From Candidatus Zixiibacteriota bacterium (GTDB taxonomy: Bacteria; Zixibacteria; MSB-5A5; GN15; FEB-12), in contig JAGNLV010000004.1 of NCBI GenBank assembly GCA_017999435.1, forward strand, positions 248,001 through 312,000: DNA of 64,000 bases, written 5' to 3'. Of the stretch, positions 23,763 to 33,160 are shown piece by piece. Numbering within the stretch: position 1 is the first letter of the stretch; every line of letters begins with the position of its first letter. The translations under genes and the position numbers were made by a program. A model generated the notes under the pieces. It did not search any database, was not told the origin of the DNA, and worked only from the letters and a program-made list of their open reading frames with translations.

Positions 23763-25349
23763 TCAGTCGGCCAGGAGTTTGTGGTCCTTGGCGGTCGGCG
23801 CGAGGCCCTCGGACAGGTCGATCAGGAACCTGACCTGGACTTCCTGCGCCGTCCCACGGTAGGCCGCGGAGGGGGTGATGCCGTAGATGTATTTCCCGAC
23901 CAGTTGATTGGTGGCGTAATCGTAGAGGCCGGCTTCGTTGGCGTCATAGCGGATTCCCCAGCGGTAGCCGGGAAAGGGCGTCCCGCCCTGGTACTGCTCC
24001 TCGAACAGCACCGACTTGACGTCTTTTAACCGCTTGTCGTAGCCGAAGAGGAGATTGCCCCTGGGGCCGTCGGGCCCGTTGGCCGGGAACGAGAGCGAAA
24101 CCCAGCGCTGGTAGAGGCGCACTTTGACGCCGCCGTCATCGAACCCCCCCTGTTTCCTTTCGACCAGACCGGGGGCGAAGACGGCCCGCTCCGATTCCAG
24201 CCGGTCACAGTAGGCCGAGAACTCCATCATCAGGTTGTCCCAGGAACTGACGCCGACCGTCTCGTAGACGACCCGTTTTACCTCCGGCGCGAGCATGGCC
24301 GGCATCTCGGTCGACGACCCGGAGAGTTTCAGGTACAGGTCGAAGTAGCGGCTGTAGCCCATGCGGTCCAGCAGGAAGGCGGTGAACAGCCCGGCCACCG
24401 GGTAGGCCATGTCGGCCCCGGCCTGTTTCTCGAAACGGTCCATCGACACGAGCGAGTCCACCTGGACCAGCCCGTTCTTGTGCAGGAACGCCCCGAGGTA
24501 GACAAGCGACGTGGGGGCTTTCCCCCACCGGCCGCCGAGGTGCACGGCGATCCCCTCGCGCACGATCGGCTGTGTCATGAGCGGGAGCGAGCGGAGCTTG
24601 AGGTTGACCAGCAGGTGCACGACCTCATGGTTGTGCGGGAAGGTAGCGCTGATGATGTCGTTGGAGGCCAGGTCGTAGGTGCCTTTGGTCAGGTGCCCGG
24701 TGATGGTGAGGACGGTGGAGTCCGACGTGCAGTAGAAGAACTCGATTTTCTTCTCGGCGATCTCGCGCAGCACGGCCGCCCCAAGGCTGAGGGAATCGGC
24801 GGCCCGCTCGATGAACCGGTCGGCCTCGTCCAGCAGCACCGGGTGCAGGTAAGCCTCGGCGCCGGGCTGGGTGTGGATACGGAAGTACCTGGTCTCCCTT
24901 ACCGGCCAGAGCGCCGCCACCCAGTCCTGCGGGTAGGTCAGCCAGAAATAGGTGCTGTCCCAGTAGGCATAGTAGGGGTGTTCCACCTCCTCGCCGTTGA
25001 CAGTCTTCTTGAATTTCATCCGCACGTACCGGCCGCCGTCGAGCAGGTCCACCTGGGTCACGGCGGGGACGAGGTAGTCCCGCATAACCGGGAGATTGCG
25101 TACCACCGGCGAGCCGGCGTCGATTTTCAGGGGAATATCGGTGAAGGTGATATCGAACCGGCCGGACCGCTCGATGGCGGCCTGGGTCCAGAATCCCTCG
25201 GCCGAGGCCAGGTTTCCCGAGACGAGCAGGTCGAAATATTCCTCGAGCGTTTCAATCGCGGGCCGGGTCGAGAACGGTTCGGCGGCCGGCGACACCGCGG
25301 GCCGGAAGGCGACAAGCAGGGCGGCGAGAACAAACGAACGGCCTTTCAT
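23763..25349 (-). CDS. secreted gluzincin-like zinc metallopeptidase candidate
   Basis: 528-aa exported protein of no recognised named family. The signal peptide spans about residues 1-23 (VLAALLVAFRPAVSPAA). The metal motif HEVVH is at 241-245, with a candidate third ligand Glu265 in VREGIAVHLGG, an arrangement typical of gluzincins (peptidase MA clan). The upstream 150 residues resemble a lipocalin- or NTF2-like region (EEYFDLLVSGNLASAEGFW). The C-terminal 150 residues are beta-rich. The ATG at 25349 has AGGAG eight bases upstream; a longer frame to 25397 runs across the promoter. Probably periplasmic or surface-exposed; substrate unknown. Confidence 0.75.
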   Translation of the reverse strand: MKGRSFVLAALLVAFRPAVSPAAEPFSTRPAIETLEEYFDLLVSGNLASAEGFWTQAAIERSGRFDITFTDIPLKIDAGSPVVRNLPVMRDYLVPAVTQVDLLDGGRYVRMKFKKTVNGEEVEHPYYAYWDSTYFWLTYPQDWVAALWPVRETRYFRIHTQPGAEAYLHPVLLDEADRFIERAADSLSLGAAVLREIAEKKIEFFYCTSDSTVLTITGHLTKGTYDLASNDIISATFPHNHEVVHLLVNLKLRSLPLMTQPIVREGIAVHLGGRWGKAPTSLVYLGAFLHKNGLVQVDSLVSMDRFEKQAGADMAYPVAGLFTAFLLDRMGYSRYFDLYLKLSGSSTEMPAMLAPEVKRVVYETVGVSSWDNLMMEFSAYCDRLESERAVFAPGLVERKQGGFDDGGVKVRLYQRWVSLSFPANGPDGPRGNLLFGYDKRLKDVKSVLFEEQYQGGTPFPGYRWGIRYDANEAGLYDYATNQLVGKYIYGITPSAAYRGTAQEVQVRFLIDLSEGLAPTAKDHKLLAD

Positions 25350-25388
25350 CGATTTTCTCCTGTTCTGGCGCTTGGTGGTACGGTCCCC

Positions 25389-25418
25389 AATATACATTCT
25401 TTGTACCGTCTATGTCCA
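25389..25418 (-). promoter_or_regulatory. promoter of the HExxH protein gene
   Basis: Minus-strand TGGACA (25418-25413), 18-base spacer, TATATT (25394-25389). It sits between the upstream operon terminator and the ATG at 25349, giving an mRNA leader of about 30 bases with a good ribosome site. Confidence 0.7.
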
Positions 25419-25429
25419 GCCGGGGGTGC

Positions 25430-25468
25430 AAAAAAAGCCCCCCGCCGGTCCTTGCGGGGGCGGGGGGC
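25430..25468 (-). terminator. rho-independent terminator of the TonB receptor/PorV operon
   Basis: Ten-base-pair stem GCCCCCCGCC/GGCGGGGGGC, followed on the minus strand by seven T (25436-25430). It lies 25 bases after the PorV-like gene stop. One of the clearest terminators in the window. Confidence 0.92.
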
Positions 25469-25493
25469 GTAATTGCCGCGGCGGGGTCCGGGC

Positions 25494-26468
25494 TCAGAAC
25501 GTGAACCCGACCGAGAACCGGTGGGTGTTGTCCAGCCGCCCGAAGTCCTGCCAGGCGTAGTCGATCACCAGCCGGGTCTCGCTGCCCATGGCCGTCTGGA
25601 GGCCGCCGCCGAAGGTCAGCCCCTCCTCCTCGTAGTTGATCTTGTACCCGCCGCGGAGGAAGTACTGATTGCGGAAGCCCCATTCGGCGCCGAGCGCGCC
25701 CTGCTGGATGTTGTCGTTCGGGTGCTTCAGTTCCGACGACAGGGTGAGCACCGAGTTCGGGCCCGTCTCGAGGTCGTAGGCCAGCCCGAACCGGAAGACC
25801 ATGGGCAGATCGTACTGGGTCGTGATGTACGAGGCATCGGTTCCGTCGTCCTCGCGGAAGTCGATGTCGGAGCCCGTGAATTCCATCTCCGGGCCGAGGT
25901 TGCTGATGCTCATGCCGAGCCGCAGCGACTTGAACCCGGTGTACAGCTGGGTGCCCATGTCGAAGGCGAACCCGTTGGCGTTCTCGTGGTGGATGCGCTC
26001 GCCGACGTACTTGACCGTCGCGCCGAAGGAGAATCGGTTGGTCAGCATCCGCGCGTAGGACAGCCCGACCGCGTACGAGGAGGCGGAGTAGTAGTCGCCG
26101 GTCCCCTCGTACTCTTCGAGGGTCGTGATCTCCTGGTCGTCCATGGAGAGGACGGTGGCGCTCACGGCGAAGGTGCCGACGTCCTCGAAGTAGTGGGCGA
26201 GGGCGGCGTAGTTGAGATTGACGTCGAGCACCCAGTTCACGTTGGTGAAGCTGACGGCGCTGTTGTCGATCTCGGCGAGGCCGGCCGGGTTCCAGTAGGC
26301 GGCGTAGACGTCGCTGACGCAGGCCACCGAGGCGTCGCCCATGGCCTGGTACCGCGAGCCGACGCCGATTTTGAGAAACTGCGCGCCGGCCGATCCGACC
26401 TTGGAGAACTCGGCGAACGCGTTCCCCGCGATCAGCAGCAGGGCGATAATGCAAAGCGTTTTCTTCAC
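25494..26468 (-). CDS. PorV/PorQ family outer-membrane protein
   Basis: 324-aa exported beta-barrel protein. The signal peptide is LCIIALLLIAGNAFA, followed by the PorV/UPF0164 signature: GSAGAQFLKIGVGSRYQAMGDA and YAAYWNPAGLAE. Regular amphipathic strands run to a C-terminal RFSVGFTF (aromatic end, as needed for barrel assembly). In Bacteroidetes PorV shuttles type IX secretion substrates. The gene directly upstream encodes a secreted protein with a sorting-type C-terminus, which supports a related role here. The start is GTG with AGGAGG upstream. Last gene before a strong terminator. Confidence 0.85.
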   Translation of the reverse strand: MKKTLCIIALLLIAGNAFAEFSKVGSAGAQFLKIGVGSRYQAMGDASVACVSDVYAAYWNPAGLAEIDNSAVSFTNVNWVLDVNLNYAALAHYFEDVGTFAVSATVLSMDDQEITTLEEYEGTGDYYSASSYAVGLSYARMLTNRFSFGATVKYVGERIHHENANGFAFDMGTQLYTGFKSLRLGMSISNLGPEMEFTGSDIDFREDDGTDASYITTQYDLPMVFRFGLAYDLETGPNSVLTLSSELKHPNDNIQQGALGAEWGFRNQYFLRGGYKINYEEEGLTFGGGLQTAMGSETRLVIDYAWQDFGRLDNTHRFSVGFTF

Positions 26469-26480
26469 CTCGTACCTCCT

Positions 26481-29207
26481 TTACTTGATCACCGCGAATC
26501 GGCCGAGGAACTCACCGTAGTCGGACTCGACGTGGTAGAGATAGATCCCCGAGGCCACCTGCTGGGCGTTGCCCGACAAAAGATTCCAGTACGCCTCACC
26601 AGTGCCGTCGGCGTGCTCGATCGTCTTCACCAGGTCGCCCGCCAGGGTGTAGATGCGGATCGTGCACTTATCGGGGATGTTCTTGAACTGCAGTTCGCCC
26701 ACCGCAGTCGCGTAGTTGTTGCGCACGAAGAACGGGTTCGGCGCCACCTTGATGTTCTTCAGCGCCCCGGCGGCCGACGACGCGTTCACGTCGTCCACCT
26801 TGAAGGTGAAGCGGTCGTCCGGGCCGTTCATGGGCGCCCCGACCATGGTAAACACATCGCCTTCCGACGGGTTGTACCGGGTCTCGTCAAAACCGATCAG
26901 CCACGAGTAGGCGTACGGGAACGCCTGCGGGGTGACCGACGAGAGCGAGTCGTAGGGGTAGTCCACCACGGCCAGCAGATCGTACGGATCCCAGTCGCCG
27001 TCCGACTCGAAATCGTACACGGCGAGAGAGACGCGCTCGCTCCGGCTCGTGTTCCAGCACTCGAACGGCACCCAGTAGACGTTGTCCAGCCCGTAGAATC
27101 CGTCGAGCATCCAGGTCGCCCGGGTCGAATCGCCCGTGTAGCGGAGCTCGTAGGTGTTGCGGAAGGGCGCGTCGCTGAAGACGTCGTTCGTGTCGCCGGT
27201 CAGGGCCGGGATGGCCGGGCCGTAGAACGAACCGGCCACCAGGTTCAGGCCGTTGGCCCCGGCCGCGGTCTGCGCGGTGCTCCGCGGCGTCCGGGGACCG
27301 TTGGTCACCACCACGCGGAGGCCCTCGACGATTGGGAAGTGGCCCGGTTCGAGGTCGGTGGCGGTCTGGTAGCCGAGCACGGTGTCGCCGGTGGTTTCGT
27401 TGACCAGGTGCCAGTAGGTCTCGTCGACCGAGTCGACGAACACGACCGCGTACTGCTCGCCGGAGCGCGCATGGGCGTTGAACACGTCGGCGTAGACGGC
27501 CCCCTCCGAGGGCTGCTCCGCTCCGGAGTACGTATGCAGGAGGGTCGACTGGGCGGTGTAGTAGCCGGCGGGACTGGCCGTCGGCACCACCTTGATGACG
27601 TTGCTCACCTCGCCGGCGATGCCCCAGCCGTTCTGGAGGGGATCGACCCCGAGGACCGAGTCGCCGCGGTCGAAGGCCACCAGGCAGTACCAGTACTCGA
27701 CGCCGTTGACGAGCCCGGTGTCGACAAAGGAGCGCGTGATGGGATCGCCCGGGGCGTTGACGACATACTGGGCTACGGGGTAGTAATCCTTGCTCAGGCA
27801 GTTGCTGAACAGTTGGCGTTCGTCCTCGATCTGGACGCCCCAGGTCTGGCCGCGGTCGTCGCTCCGGTACAGCTTGTAGCCGACGAAATCGGCGATCCCG
27901 CTCATCGGGTCGAGGCCGACTTCCGAGGTGTCGGACCAGGAGAGGTAGGCCTTGCGGCTGCCCGCTTTGCCGGTCAGCTCGGGCGTGGCCGGCGGCTCGG
28001 GGCCGACGAAATTGTTGTCGTACAGCTGCTGGGCCAGTTCGGCGTTGTTGCGGAAATCCGCCTCATCCTGGCCGGCGACGAGCGCGAACACTACCCGCAC
28101 CGTCTTGCCGGCGGTCAGGTCGATACCGCGGGTGCACTGGACGTAGAACTGGTCGGTCGGCGGCAGCGAGGCATCGAACTGGGCGGAGTTGATCATGGCG
28201 TAGCGGCCGGCATCGTTGTCGGGCAGGTACGCCCAGTCGTCGGTGCGGAACGCCGTCATGCCGATGTTGTCCGGCGTCTCGAGCAGTTTCGTCCCCATGA
28301 TGCCGGTGCGGACCAGGGGCCCCCAGCCGGGGTCGACGCCGACGACATCGTAAATCCAGGCCAGATTCTCGGACTGGTCGAAGGCCACGACATCCTGGAG
28401 GCGGCCGTTCTCGCCGGTGCCGTCGGGACCGCCGACGTCGATGTCAATGTAGAGGCCGAACGCGAAGTCGTGGTAATCGGTCGTCGAGGCGTTCGTGATG
28501 TCGTAGGAGACGAACAGGAAGTCCTCGTTGTAGCAGTAGTTCCACTGGTAGATCGTCTGCGTCACCTCCAGCCCCATGAGGGATGAGCCGCCGGCGTTGT
28601 CGGTGAACCGCAGGTGGGAATCCTGCATGGAGGTCGGGCCGCCGGGCCGGAAGCTGGCGGAGAGGCTGTTGTAGACCTCGTTGTAGTCCCACTGGTCGGC
28701 CTCCGAATCCCAGACCCGCCAGCCGCGGGCGGGATTCCCCTCGCCCGCCCCGACCGTGTCGGTCGGATCATAGAGATAGTAGCGGGCGGTGTCCGTGGAC
28801 AGGAGGATCTTGTAGGGGTTGTCGGCGAAATCAGGGTTGGGGAGGGCCTGGAAATCATCCTCGGTATTGGCCACCAGGGTATCGCCGGTCGGGGTGATGC
28901 CGCCCATCCAGAGCATCAATTCGCCGAGGTAATTGCGGCCGGAGTTCCGGGGCCACTCACCCGAGGGCAGGCCGTAGTACCAGTAGCCGCCGATGTAGCC
29001 CCAGTTGTCGACGGTGGTGGCGATGTTTCCGACGTTGTGTGTGATCTGATCCCAGGTCGCCGGGTGGGGCGACAGTTGCTGGATCTGTACCGGCGCGCCC
29101 GGACGCGGCTGCGGGGGCGCCATCGCTCCCGCCGCAGCCGCCAGCAGGCACAGCGCCGAAACCGAGATCAGACAACCCGCCGTGACGGTATGGTAGAAGG
29201 TCTTCAT
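26481..29207 (-). CDS. large secreted protein with FnIII and C-terminal sorting/FlgD-like domain
   Basis: 908-aa exported protein. The N-terminal signal has a hydrophobic core near residues 10-28. The body is rich in Asp, Tyr and Gly (adhesin-like), with a fibronectin-III-like stretch around 400-520 (AYLSWSDTSEVG; GYKLYRSDDRGQTW; GVEYWYCLVAFDRGD). The last 90 residues form a FlgD-Ig/type IX sorting-type domain: KVAPNPFFVRN, CTIRIYTLAGDLVKTI, GIYLYHVESDYGEFLGRFAV. Probably delivered to the surface through a PorV-dependent route. It lies between the TonB receptor and PorV genes, with gaps of 12-16 bases. Function is unknown; binding or structural roles are possible. Confidence 0.8.
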   Translation of the reverse strand: MKTFYHTVTAGCLISVSALCLLAAAAGAMAPPQPRPGAPVQIQQLSPHPATWDQITHNVGNIATTVDNWGYIGGYWYYGLPSGEWPRNSGRNYLGELMLWMGGITPTGDTLVANTEDDFQALPNPDFADNPYKILLSTDTARYYLYDPTDTVGAGEGNPARGWRVWDSEADQWDYNEVYNSLSASFRPGGPTSMQDSHLRFTDNAGGSSLMGLEVTQTIYQWNYCYNEDFLFVSYDITNASTTDYHDFAFGLYIDIDVGGPDGTGENGRLQDVVAFDQSENLAWIYDVVGVDPGWGPLVRTGIMGTKLLETPDNIGMTAFRTDDWAYLPDNDAGRYAMINSAQFDASLPPTDQFYVQCTRGIDLTAGKTVRVVFALVAGQDEADFRNNAELAQQLYDNNFVGPEPPATPELTGKAGSRKAYLSWSDTSEVGLDPMSGIADFVGYKLYRSDDRGQTWGVQIEDERQLFSNCLSKDYYPVAQYVVNAPGDPITRSFVDTGLVNGVEYWYCLVAFDRGDSVLGVDPLQNGWGIAGEVSNVIKVVPTASPAGYYTAQSTLLHTYSGAEQPSEGAVYADVFNAHARSGEQYAVVFVDSVDETYWHLVNETTGDTVLGYQTATDLEPGHFPIVEGLRVVVTNGPRTPRSTAQTAAGANGLNLVAGSFYGPAIPALTGDTNDVFSDAPFRNTYELRYTGDSTRATWMLDGFYGLDNVYWVPFECWNTSRSERVSLAVYDFESDGDWDPYDLLAVVDYPYDSLSSVTPQAFPYAYSWLIGFDETRYNPSEGDVFTMVGAPMNGPDDRFTFKVDDVNASSAAGALKNIKVAPNPFFVRNNYATAVGELQFKNIPDKCTIRIYTLAGDLVKTIEHADGTGEAYWNLLSGNAQQVASGIYLYHVESDYGEFLGRFAVIK

Positions 29208-29223
29208 CGTTATCTGCTCCGGT

Positions 29224-31890
29224 TTAGAAATTCAGCTGCAGCCCCGTTCTGATCGTCCGGGGCGGCGCGTAGTTTTGCGGGTCGTTGTCATAGAGCCGGT
29301 CATAGTGGTCGAGCGCCTGTTGGCTGACCGACAGACTGCCCATGTAATCGACCCCGTCGTTGTCCGGGAGGCCGGTGCTGGTGTAGAGGTTCACCACGTT
29401 GCGCCGGTCAAACAGGTTGTCCACTTCGACAAACAGGCTCAGCCGCGATCCGGCGCGGAGCGGGAAGTCCTTGTTGAAGCGGAGGTCGACCTTGTAGTTG
29501 GCGGGGAGGCGCCAGGCGTTGCGCTCGCCCACCCGGTTGCCGCTCTGGTCGGTCTTGGTGTACGGCAGGCCGGAGCCATAGTACCCGACCAGGGTCAGCC
29601 CCCAGTCGCCCGGCAGCTTCTGACCCAGCAGCCGGCCGTCCCAGTCGGACGGCACCCGGTAGCTCAGGACGCCGGTGACCGTGTGGCGCTGGTCGAAGTC
29701 GAGGGGGTACTCGGTGAACGGCTGCACGGTGTCGGTGGTCGAGGTGATGTACGTGTAGTAGGGTTCGAGCGCGTACGAGCCATTGCCGGTCGCGATCATG
29801 TACCCGTAGGAGACCGACCCGGTGAAGCAGCCGCCGTTGGGCAGCACTTCCAGGGCGAGGTCGATCCCCTTGACCGAGCCGTAGTCGCCGTTGGTGATGC
29901 GGGTCACTTCCCGCCCGGCGATCAGGCCGTCCTGCCGCGCCGTCACCAGATCCTCGATGTCCTTGTAGTAGGCGGTGACATTCAGGTGCCAGCGGTTGTC
30001 GAGGAGGTGGTCGAGGCCGAGCTCATACGAGGTGGTCCGCTCGGGTTCGAGGTCGGGATTCCCCAGCAGCGGCAGACCGGTGGTGATGTCGCCCTGGTAG
30101 TTCATGTAGAGGTACTGGAAGCGGGGCTCCTGGTAGTACACGCCGTAGTTGAAGTGCATCTTGCTGTTCTCCGCGATGGGGAACGAGACCCCGAGGCGGG
30201 GGGACAGCCCGTGCTTGGTCTCGGCCTTCTTCCACACCGGCGTCGCCGCGTACGGATCGGCGTTGTAGCTGATGTCGGCGTTGTGGAAATCGTAGCGCAG
30301 GCCGAGGTTGACGATGAAGTAGTCGTACTCCATCTTATCCTGCACGAAGAACGACGCGTAGGTCGGCTTGCTCTGGTACTTCTCGCCATAGGGCCGGTCG
30401 TTGAAGAACTGCTTGAAGTCCCAGTTGATGTCGTACTGCCGGAACTCGGCGCCCGTCTTCAACTGGTTCCACTTGTTCACCTGGTGCATGAAACGCAGCG
30501 AGAAGGCGTCGTACCACGTCTCGCGCAGCCGGTAGGTCGGGTAGTAGTCGTCGCCGACGGTGAAACCGACCACCTGCATGGGATCGGAGTAGTCGGGTTC
30601 GTTCAGGTAGTTCTCGTCGTCGATGGTGCCGTTGTACACGCCGGCGGAGTCGACCGCGTAGCCCGGCCATTCGTCCCAGTAGGTATCGAAGAGGTGATCC
30701 GGGGCCGATTTCGTCCGGGTGTGGAAACGGTTGACCGCGCCGGTGAGGACCGCCCGCTCGTTGAACGCGTAGTCGGTGCTGAACCCCACCAGGTAGGCCT
30801 CCTTCTCGAACACGGGGAGACCATCGAGATTGAAATCATACGACCGGTTGTTGACGTCGCGGTGGTCGTACACCGAACCGTCGGCCGAGTAGTATGTGAC
30901 GTTGGTTTTGAACTTCCACCCGCTGGCGGGATACATGGTGAGCTTCCCGGTCCCGGTCCACGAGGTGACCTCGTTGTGCGGCAGGGAGGTCGGGTCGGTC
31001 AGGTACTGGCCGGCGCTGAAGAAGGTATAGCGCCGGGGGTCGAGCCCCGGGAGCGGCCCGGAGAGGTCGAAGGCCAGGGAGCGGTTGCCGATCCGTTCGA
31101 GGCCGCCCCAGTCCCCCTTGTCCACGTCGTAGGGGTGGGTGAATCCTTCGTACATCTTAAGGCGGCCGTGGTACTGCGCGGTGCCGTCGCGGGAGACCGC
31201 GCTCACGACGCCGGAGAGGGCCTCGCCGTACTCGGCCGTGTAGCCGCCCGAGGTCAGCGACAGCTCTTCCAGGGCCGAGGGGATGATCTCGATTCCCTGG
31301 GTCGCGGTGAACGGATCCTGAATGTTGAATCCGTCATAGAAGTACGTCACCTGGCCGGCGCGGCCGCCGCGGACGTGGAGCGCCTGCTCCCGGTCTTCGA
31401 CCACGCCCGGGTAATTCCGCAGCACCGACTGGACGCTCACGATGTTGGGGAGTTCCTCCAGCCGGTCGGCCGTGAAGATGATGCGGGTGGCGGTCAGGTC
31501 CTGCTGGACGATGGGGTTGGCGGCCGAGACCACCACCTGCCGGCCGAGTTCGACGGGCGCGGGCACCATGCGGAAGTCCAGCGGGGTGGTCAGGTCGATG
31601 AGCACCCGCACGCCCGTTTTGGTCACCGGTTCGTACCCCATGTAGGACACGGAGACGTCGTGGGAGCCGCCCGGGAGGTTGATAATGAAGTACTCGCCGT
31701 CCACGTCGGTCAGGGCGCCCATGTCGGTGCCGACGACGCGGATGATGGCGCCGACGATCGGCTCGCCCGTCGCGCTGTCGAGCACCACCCCCGACACCTT
31801 GCCGGTGACCCCGGCCTCGGCGGCGGAGGGCAGTGCGAGAACGGCGAGGCAGCCGACCACGCAGAAGATCATGTGCAGCCGATTACGCAA
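29224..31890 (-). CDS. TonB-dependent receptor with carboxypeptidase-like domain
   Basis: 888-aa outer-membrane receptor. After the signal peptide comes a CarboxypepD_reg-like domain (GKVSGVVLDSATGEPIVGAI, GALTDVDGEYFIINLPGGSH). A plug domain follows (IVSVQSVLRNYPGVVE, ALHVRGGRAGQVTYFYDG), then a 22-strand-type barrel ending RTGLQLNF. The terminal Phe is the usual BAM signal. The chosen start is TTG at 31890 because GAGGAGG (31904-31898) lies seven bases upstream. ATGs 6 and 10 codons further back have no ribosome site. The ligand is unknown. It heads the operon with the secreted sorting-domain protein and PorV-like protein. Confidence 0.9.
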   Translation of the reverse strand: MRNRLHMIFCVVGCLAVLALPSAAEAGVTGKVSGVVLDSATGEPIVGAIIRVVGTDMGALTDVDGEYFIINLPGGSHDVSVSYMGYEPVTKTGVRVLIDLTTPLDFRMVPAPVELGRQVVVSAANPIVQQDLTATRIIFTADRLEELPNIVSVQSVLRNYPGVVEDREQALHVRGGRAGQVTYFYDGFNIQDPFTATQGIEIIPSALEELSLTSGGYTAEYGEALSGVVSAVSRDGTAQYHGRLKMYEGFTHPYDVDKGDWGGLERIGNRSLAFDLSGPLPGLDPRRYTFFSAGQYLTDPTSLPHNEVTSWTGTGKLTMYPASGWKFKTNVTYYSADGSVYDHRDVNNRSYDFNLDGLPVFEKEAYLVGFSTDYAFNERAVLTGAVNRFHTRTKSAPDHLFDTYWDEWPGYAVDSAGVYNGTIDDENYLNEPDYSDPMQVVGFTVGDDYYPTYRLRETWYDAFSLRFMHQVNKWNQLKTGAEFRQYDINWDFKQFFNDRPYGEKYQSKPTYASFFVQDKMEYDYFIVNLGLRYDFHNADISYNADPYAATPVWKKAETKHGLSPRLGVSFPIAENSKMHFNYGVYYQEPRFQYLYMNYQGDITTGLPLLGNPDLEPERTTSYELGLDHLLDNRWHLNVTAYYKDIEDLVTARQDGLIAGREVTRITNGDYGSVKGIDLALEVLPNGGCFTGSVSYGYMIATGNGSYALEPYYTYITSTTDTVQPFTEYPLDFDQRHTVTGVLSYRVPSDWDGRLLGQKLPGDWGLTLVGYYGSGLPYTKTDQSGNRVGERNAWRLPANYKVDLRFNKDFPLRAGSRLSLFVEVDNLFDRRNVVNLYTSTGLPDNDGVDYMGSLSVSQQALDHYDRLYDNDPQNYAPPRTIRTGLQLNF

Positions 31891-32206
31891 GGCAAATCCT
31901 CCTCGCATATGTTTCCACAATCGAAAGTTGTTTGCTTCCTCGATTTATGTCGATGGTCCGCGCCGGGCGCGGAACGCAGCTTGCCGGTCTTTTCGAGAGT
32001 ATCGGCGGCCCCTGTAAATCCTTGACACCCGGTCGGGGATCATCGAGTCCTTTTTTTGCCGGCGCTTTCCGCCGTCCGGATCAAGTTTCCGGGGGGCCGC
32101 GCCGATATCTGAGACGTGTCATGACGGCGTCACGCCCGGATTCGACGGGAAGCAACGGTGACGGCTACAACGTCGAGGAAACAGAGAGGATAAGCGTGCT
32201 CACCCG
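31891..32206. other. intergenic region between divergent operons
   Basis: Separates the TonB receptor operon (minus) and the sensor operon (plus). It contains the GAGGAGG ribosome site of the receptor gene and a T7 run at about 32049-32055. A TTGACA occurs at about 32021 on the plus strand, but no acceptable -10 follows at 16-18 bases. I could not place a convincing promoter for either operon. Confidence 0.5.
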
Positions 32207-33160
32207 ATGAACAGCGTGATGAAATGGGCGTTCGCGGCAGCCCTCGCCATGAGCTGCCTCGCCTCAGGAGCAACGCCGGGGAGATCCGAAACTGTCGCCG
32301 TGCTGATGAGCGACACGCTCACGTCGACCACGAGGACTCTGCAGGGGGCCAAGAAGACGATTGAAGCGGCCAATCCGGGGATTGAGCTGCGCACGTTCAT
32401 GATCGGCCAGTCGCCGGCCGGCGACCAGGCGGTCGCCGATTCGGTCCGGAGCTGCAATCCCCGGCTGGTGCTGACCATCGGGAGCACGGCCACAGGGATC
32501 GCCCAGCACCACCTGCCGCAGGTCCCGATTGTCTTTGCCGGCGTCATGTACCCGGTCCTCTCCGGGTTTGTGCAGACGATTCAGGAACCCGGCGGGCACA
32601 TCACCGGGGCGTCGCTGGATATTCCCAACGAAGTTCAGTTCCGCTACTTCAAGAAGATCATCCCGGGGATCGAACGCATCGGCGTCCTCTACACGGCGAA
32701 CACGGCCAGCCTGATTGCCCCGGCCCGGGCGGTGGCCCGGGGCATGGGTCTGGAATTGCACGCGATCGAGATCCGCGACAGCCGCGAGATCCCGCAGGCG
32801 CTCGATTCGCTGGCGTTGACGGTGCAGGGGGTGTGGTCGGTCGCCGACCCGGTGTTGTTCGACCCGCAGGCGACCCGGTACATTCTGCTCAACACGCTGC
32901 GCAAGAATCTGCCGTTCATGGGTTTTTCCCGCTACGTCGTGGAGTCGGGCGCTCTCTTCGCGCTCGATTTCGACTACAAGGCGGTGGGGATCCAGGCCGG
33001 GCAGATCGCCAACCGCGTGCTCGCCGGCGAGGCTCCCGCCTCCGTCAGCGTCTCGGCCGCCGACGTCATCTGGTTCCACTACAACGAGAAGACCGCCCAG
33101 CACATTCACGTGACCATCCCCGACGAACTGGTAGCCGTGGCCAAGGAGGTTTACCGATGA
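32207..33160 (+). CDS. ABC-type substrate-binding protein (PF04392-like), probable sensor partner
   Basis: 317-aa periplasmic binding protein of the ABC_sub_bind (TrpX/YtrH-type) family. The N-terminal signal is followed by TVAVLMSDTLTSTTRTLQGA, PRLVLTIGSTATGIAQHHLP, PIVFAGVMYPVLSGF, IGVLYTANTA and GFSRYVVESGALFALDFDY, the standard two-lobed fold blocks. No ABC permease or ATPase gene is adjacent. Instead its stop overlaps the ATG of a histidine kinase (ATGA), so it most likely presents a ligand to that sensor. Family members bind amino acids or other small molecules; the ligand here is unknown. Confidence 0.85.
   Translation: MNSVMKWAFAAALAMSCLASGATPGRSETVAVLMSDTLTSTTRTLQGAKKTIEAANPGIELRTFMIGQSPAGDQAVADSVRSCNPRLVLTIGSTATGIAQHHLPQVPIVFAGVMYPVLSGFVQTIQEPGGHITGASLDIPNEVQFRYFKKIIPGIERIGVLYTANTASLIAPARAVARGMGLELHAIEIRDSREIPQALDSLALTVQGVWSVADPVLFDPQATRYILLNTLRKNLPFMGFSRYVVESGALFALDFDYKAVGIQAGQIANRVLAGEAPASVSVSAADVIWFHYNEKTAQHIHVTIPDELVAVAKEVYR

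Noticed and set aside
25473-28586. Open plus-strand frame of about 1000 codons opposite the PorV-like and sorting-domain genes
   Set aside because: Shadow frame from codon bias; no signal peptide, motif or ribosome site, and the minus-strand genes are well supported.
29275-32025. Long plus-strand frame opposite the TonB receptor
   Set aside because: Val/Gly/Asp-rich antisense composition with no recognisable domain; the receptor on the minus strand is complete.
32021-32055. Plus-strand TTGACA at about 32021 as promoter of the sensor operon
   Set aside because: No -10-like hexamer at 16-18 bases; the following sequence is GC-rich and then a T7 run.
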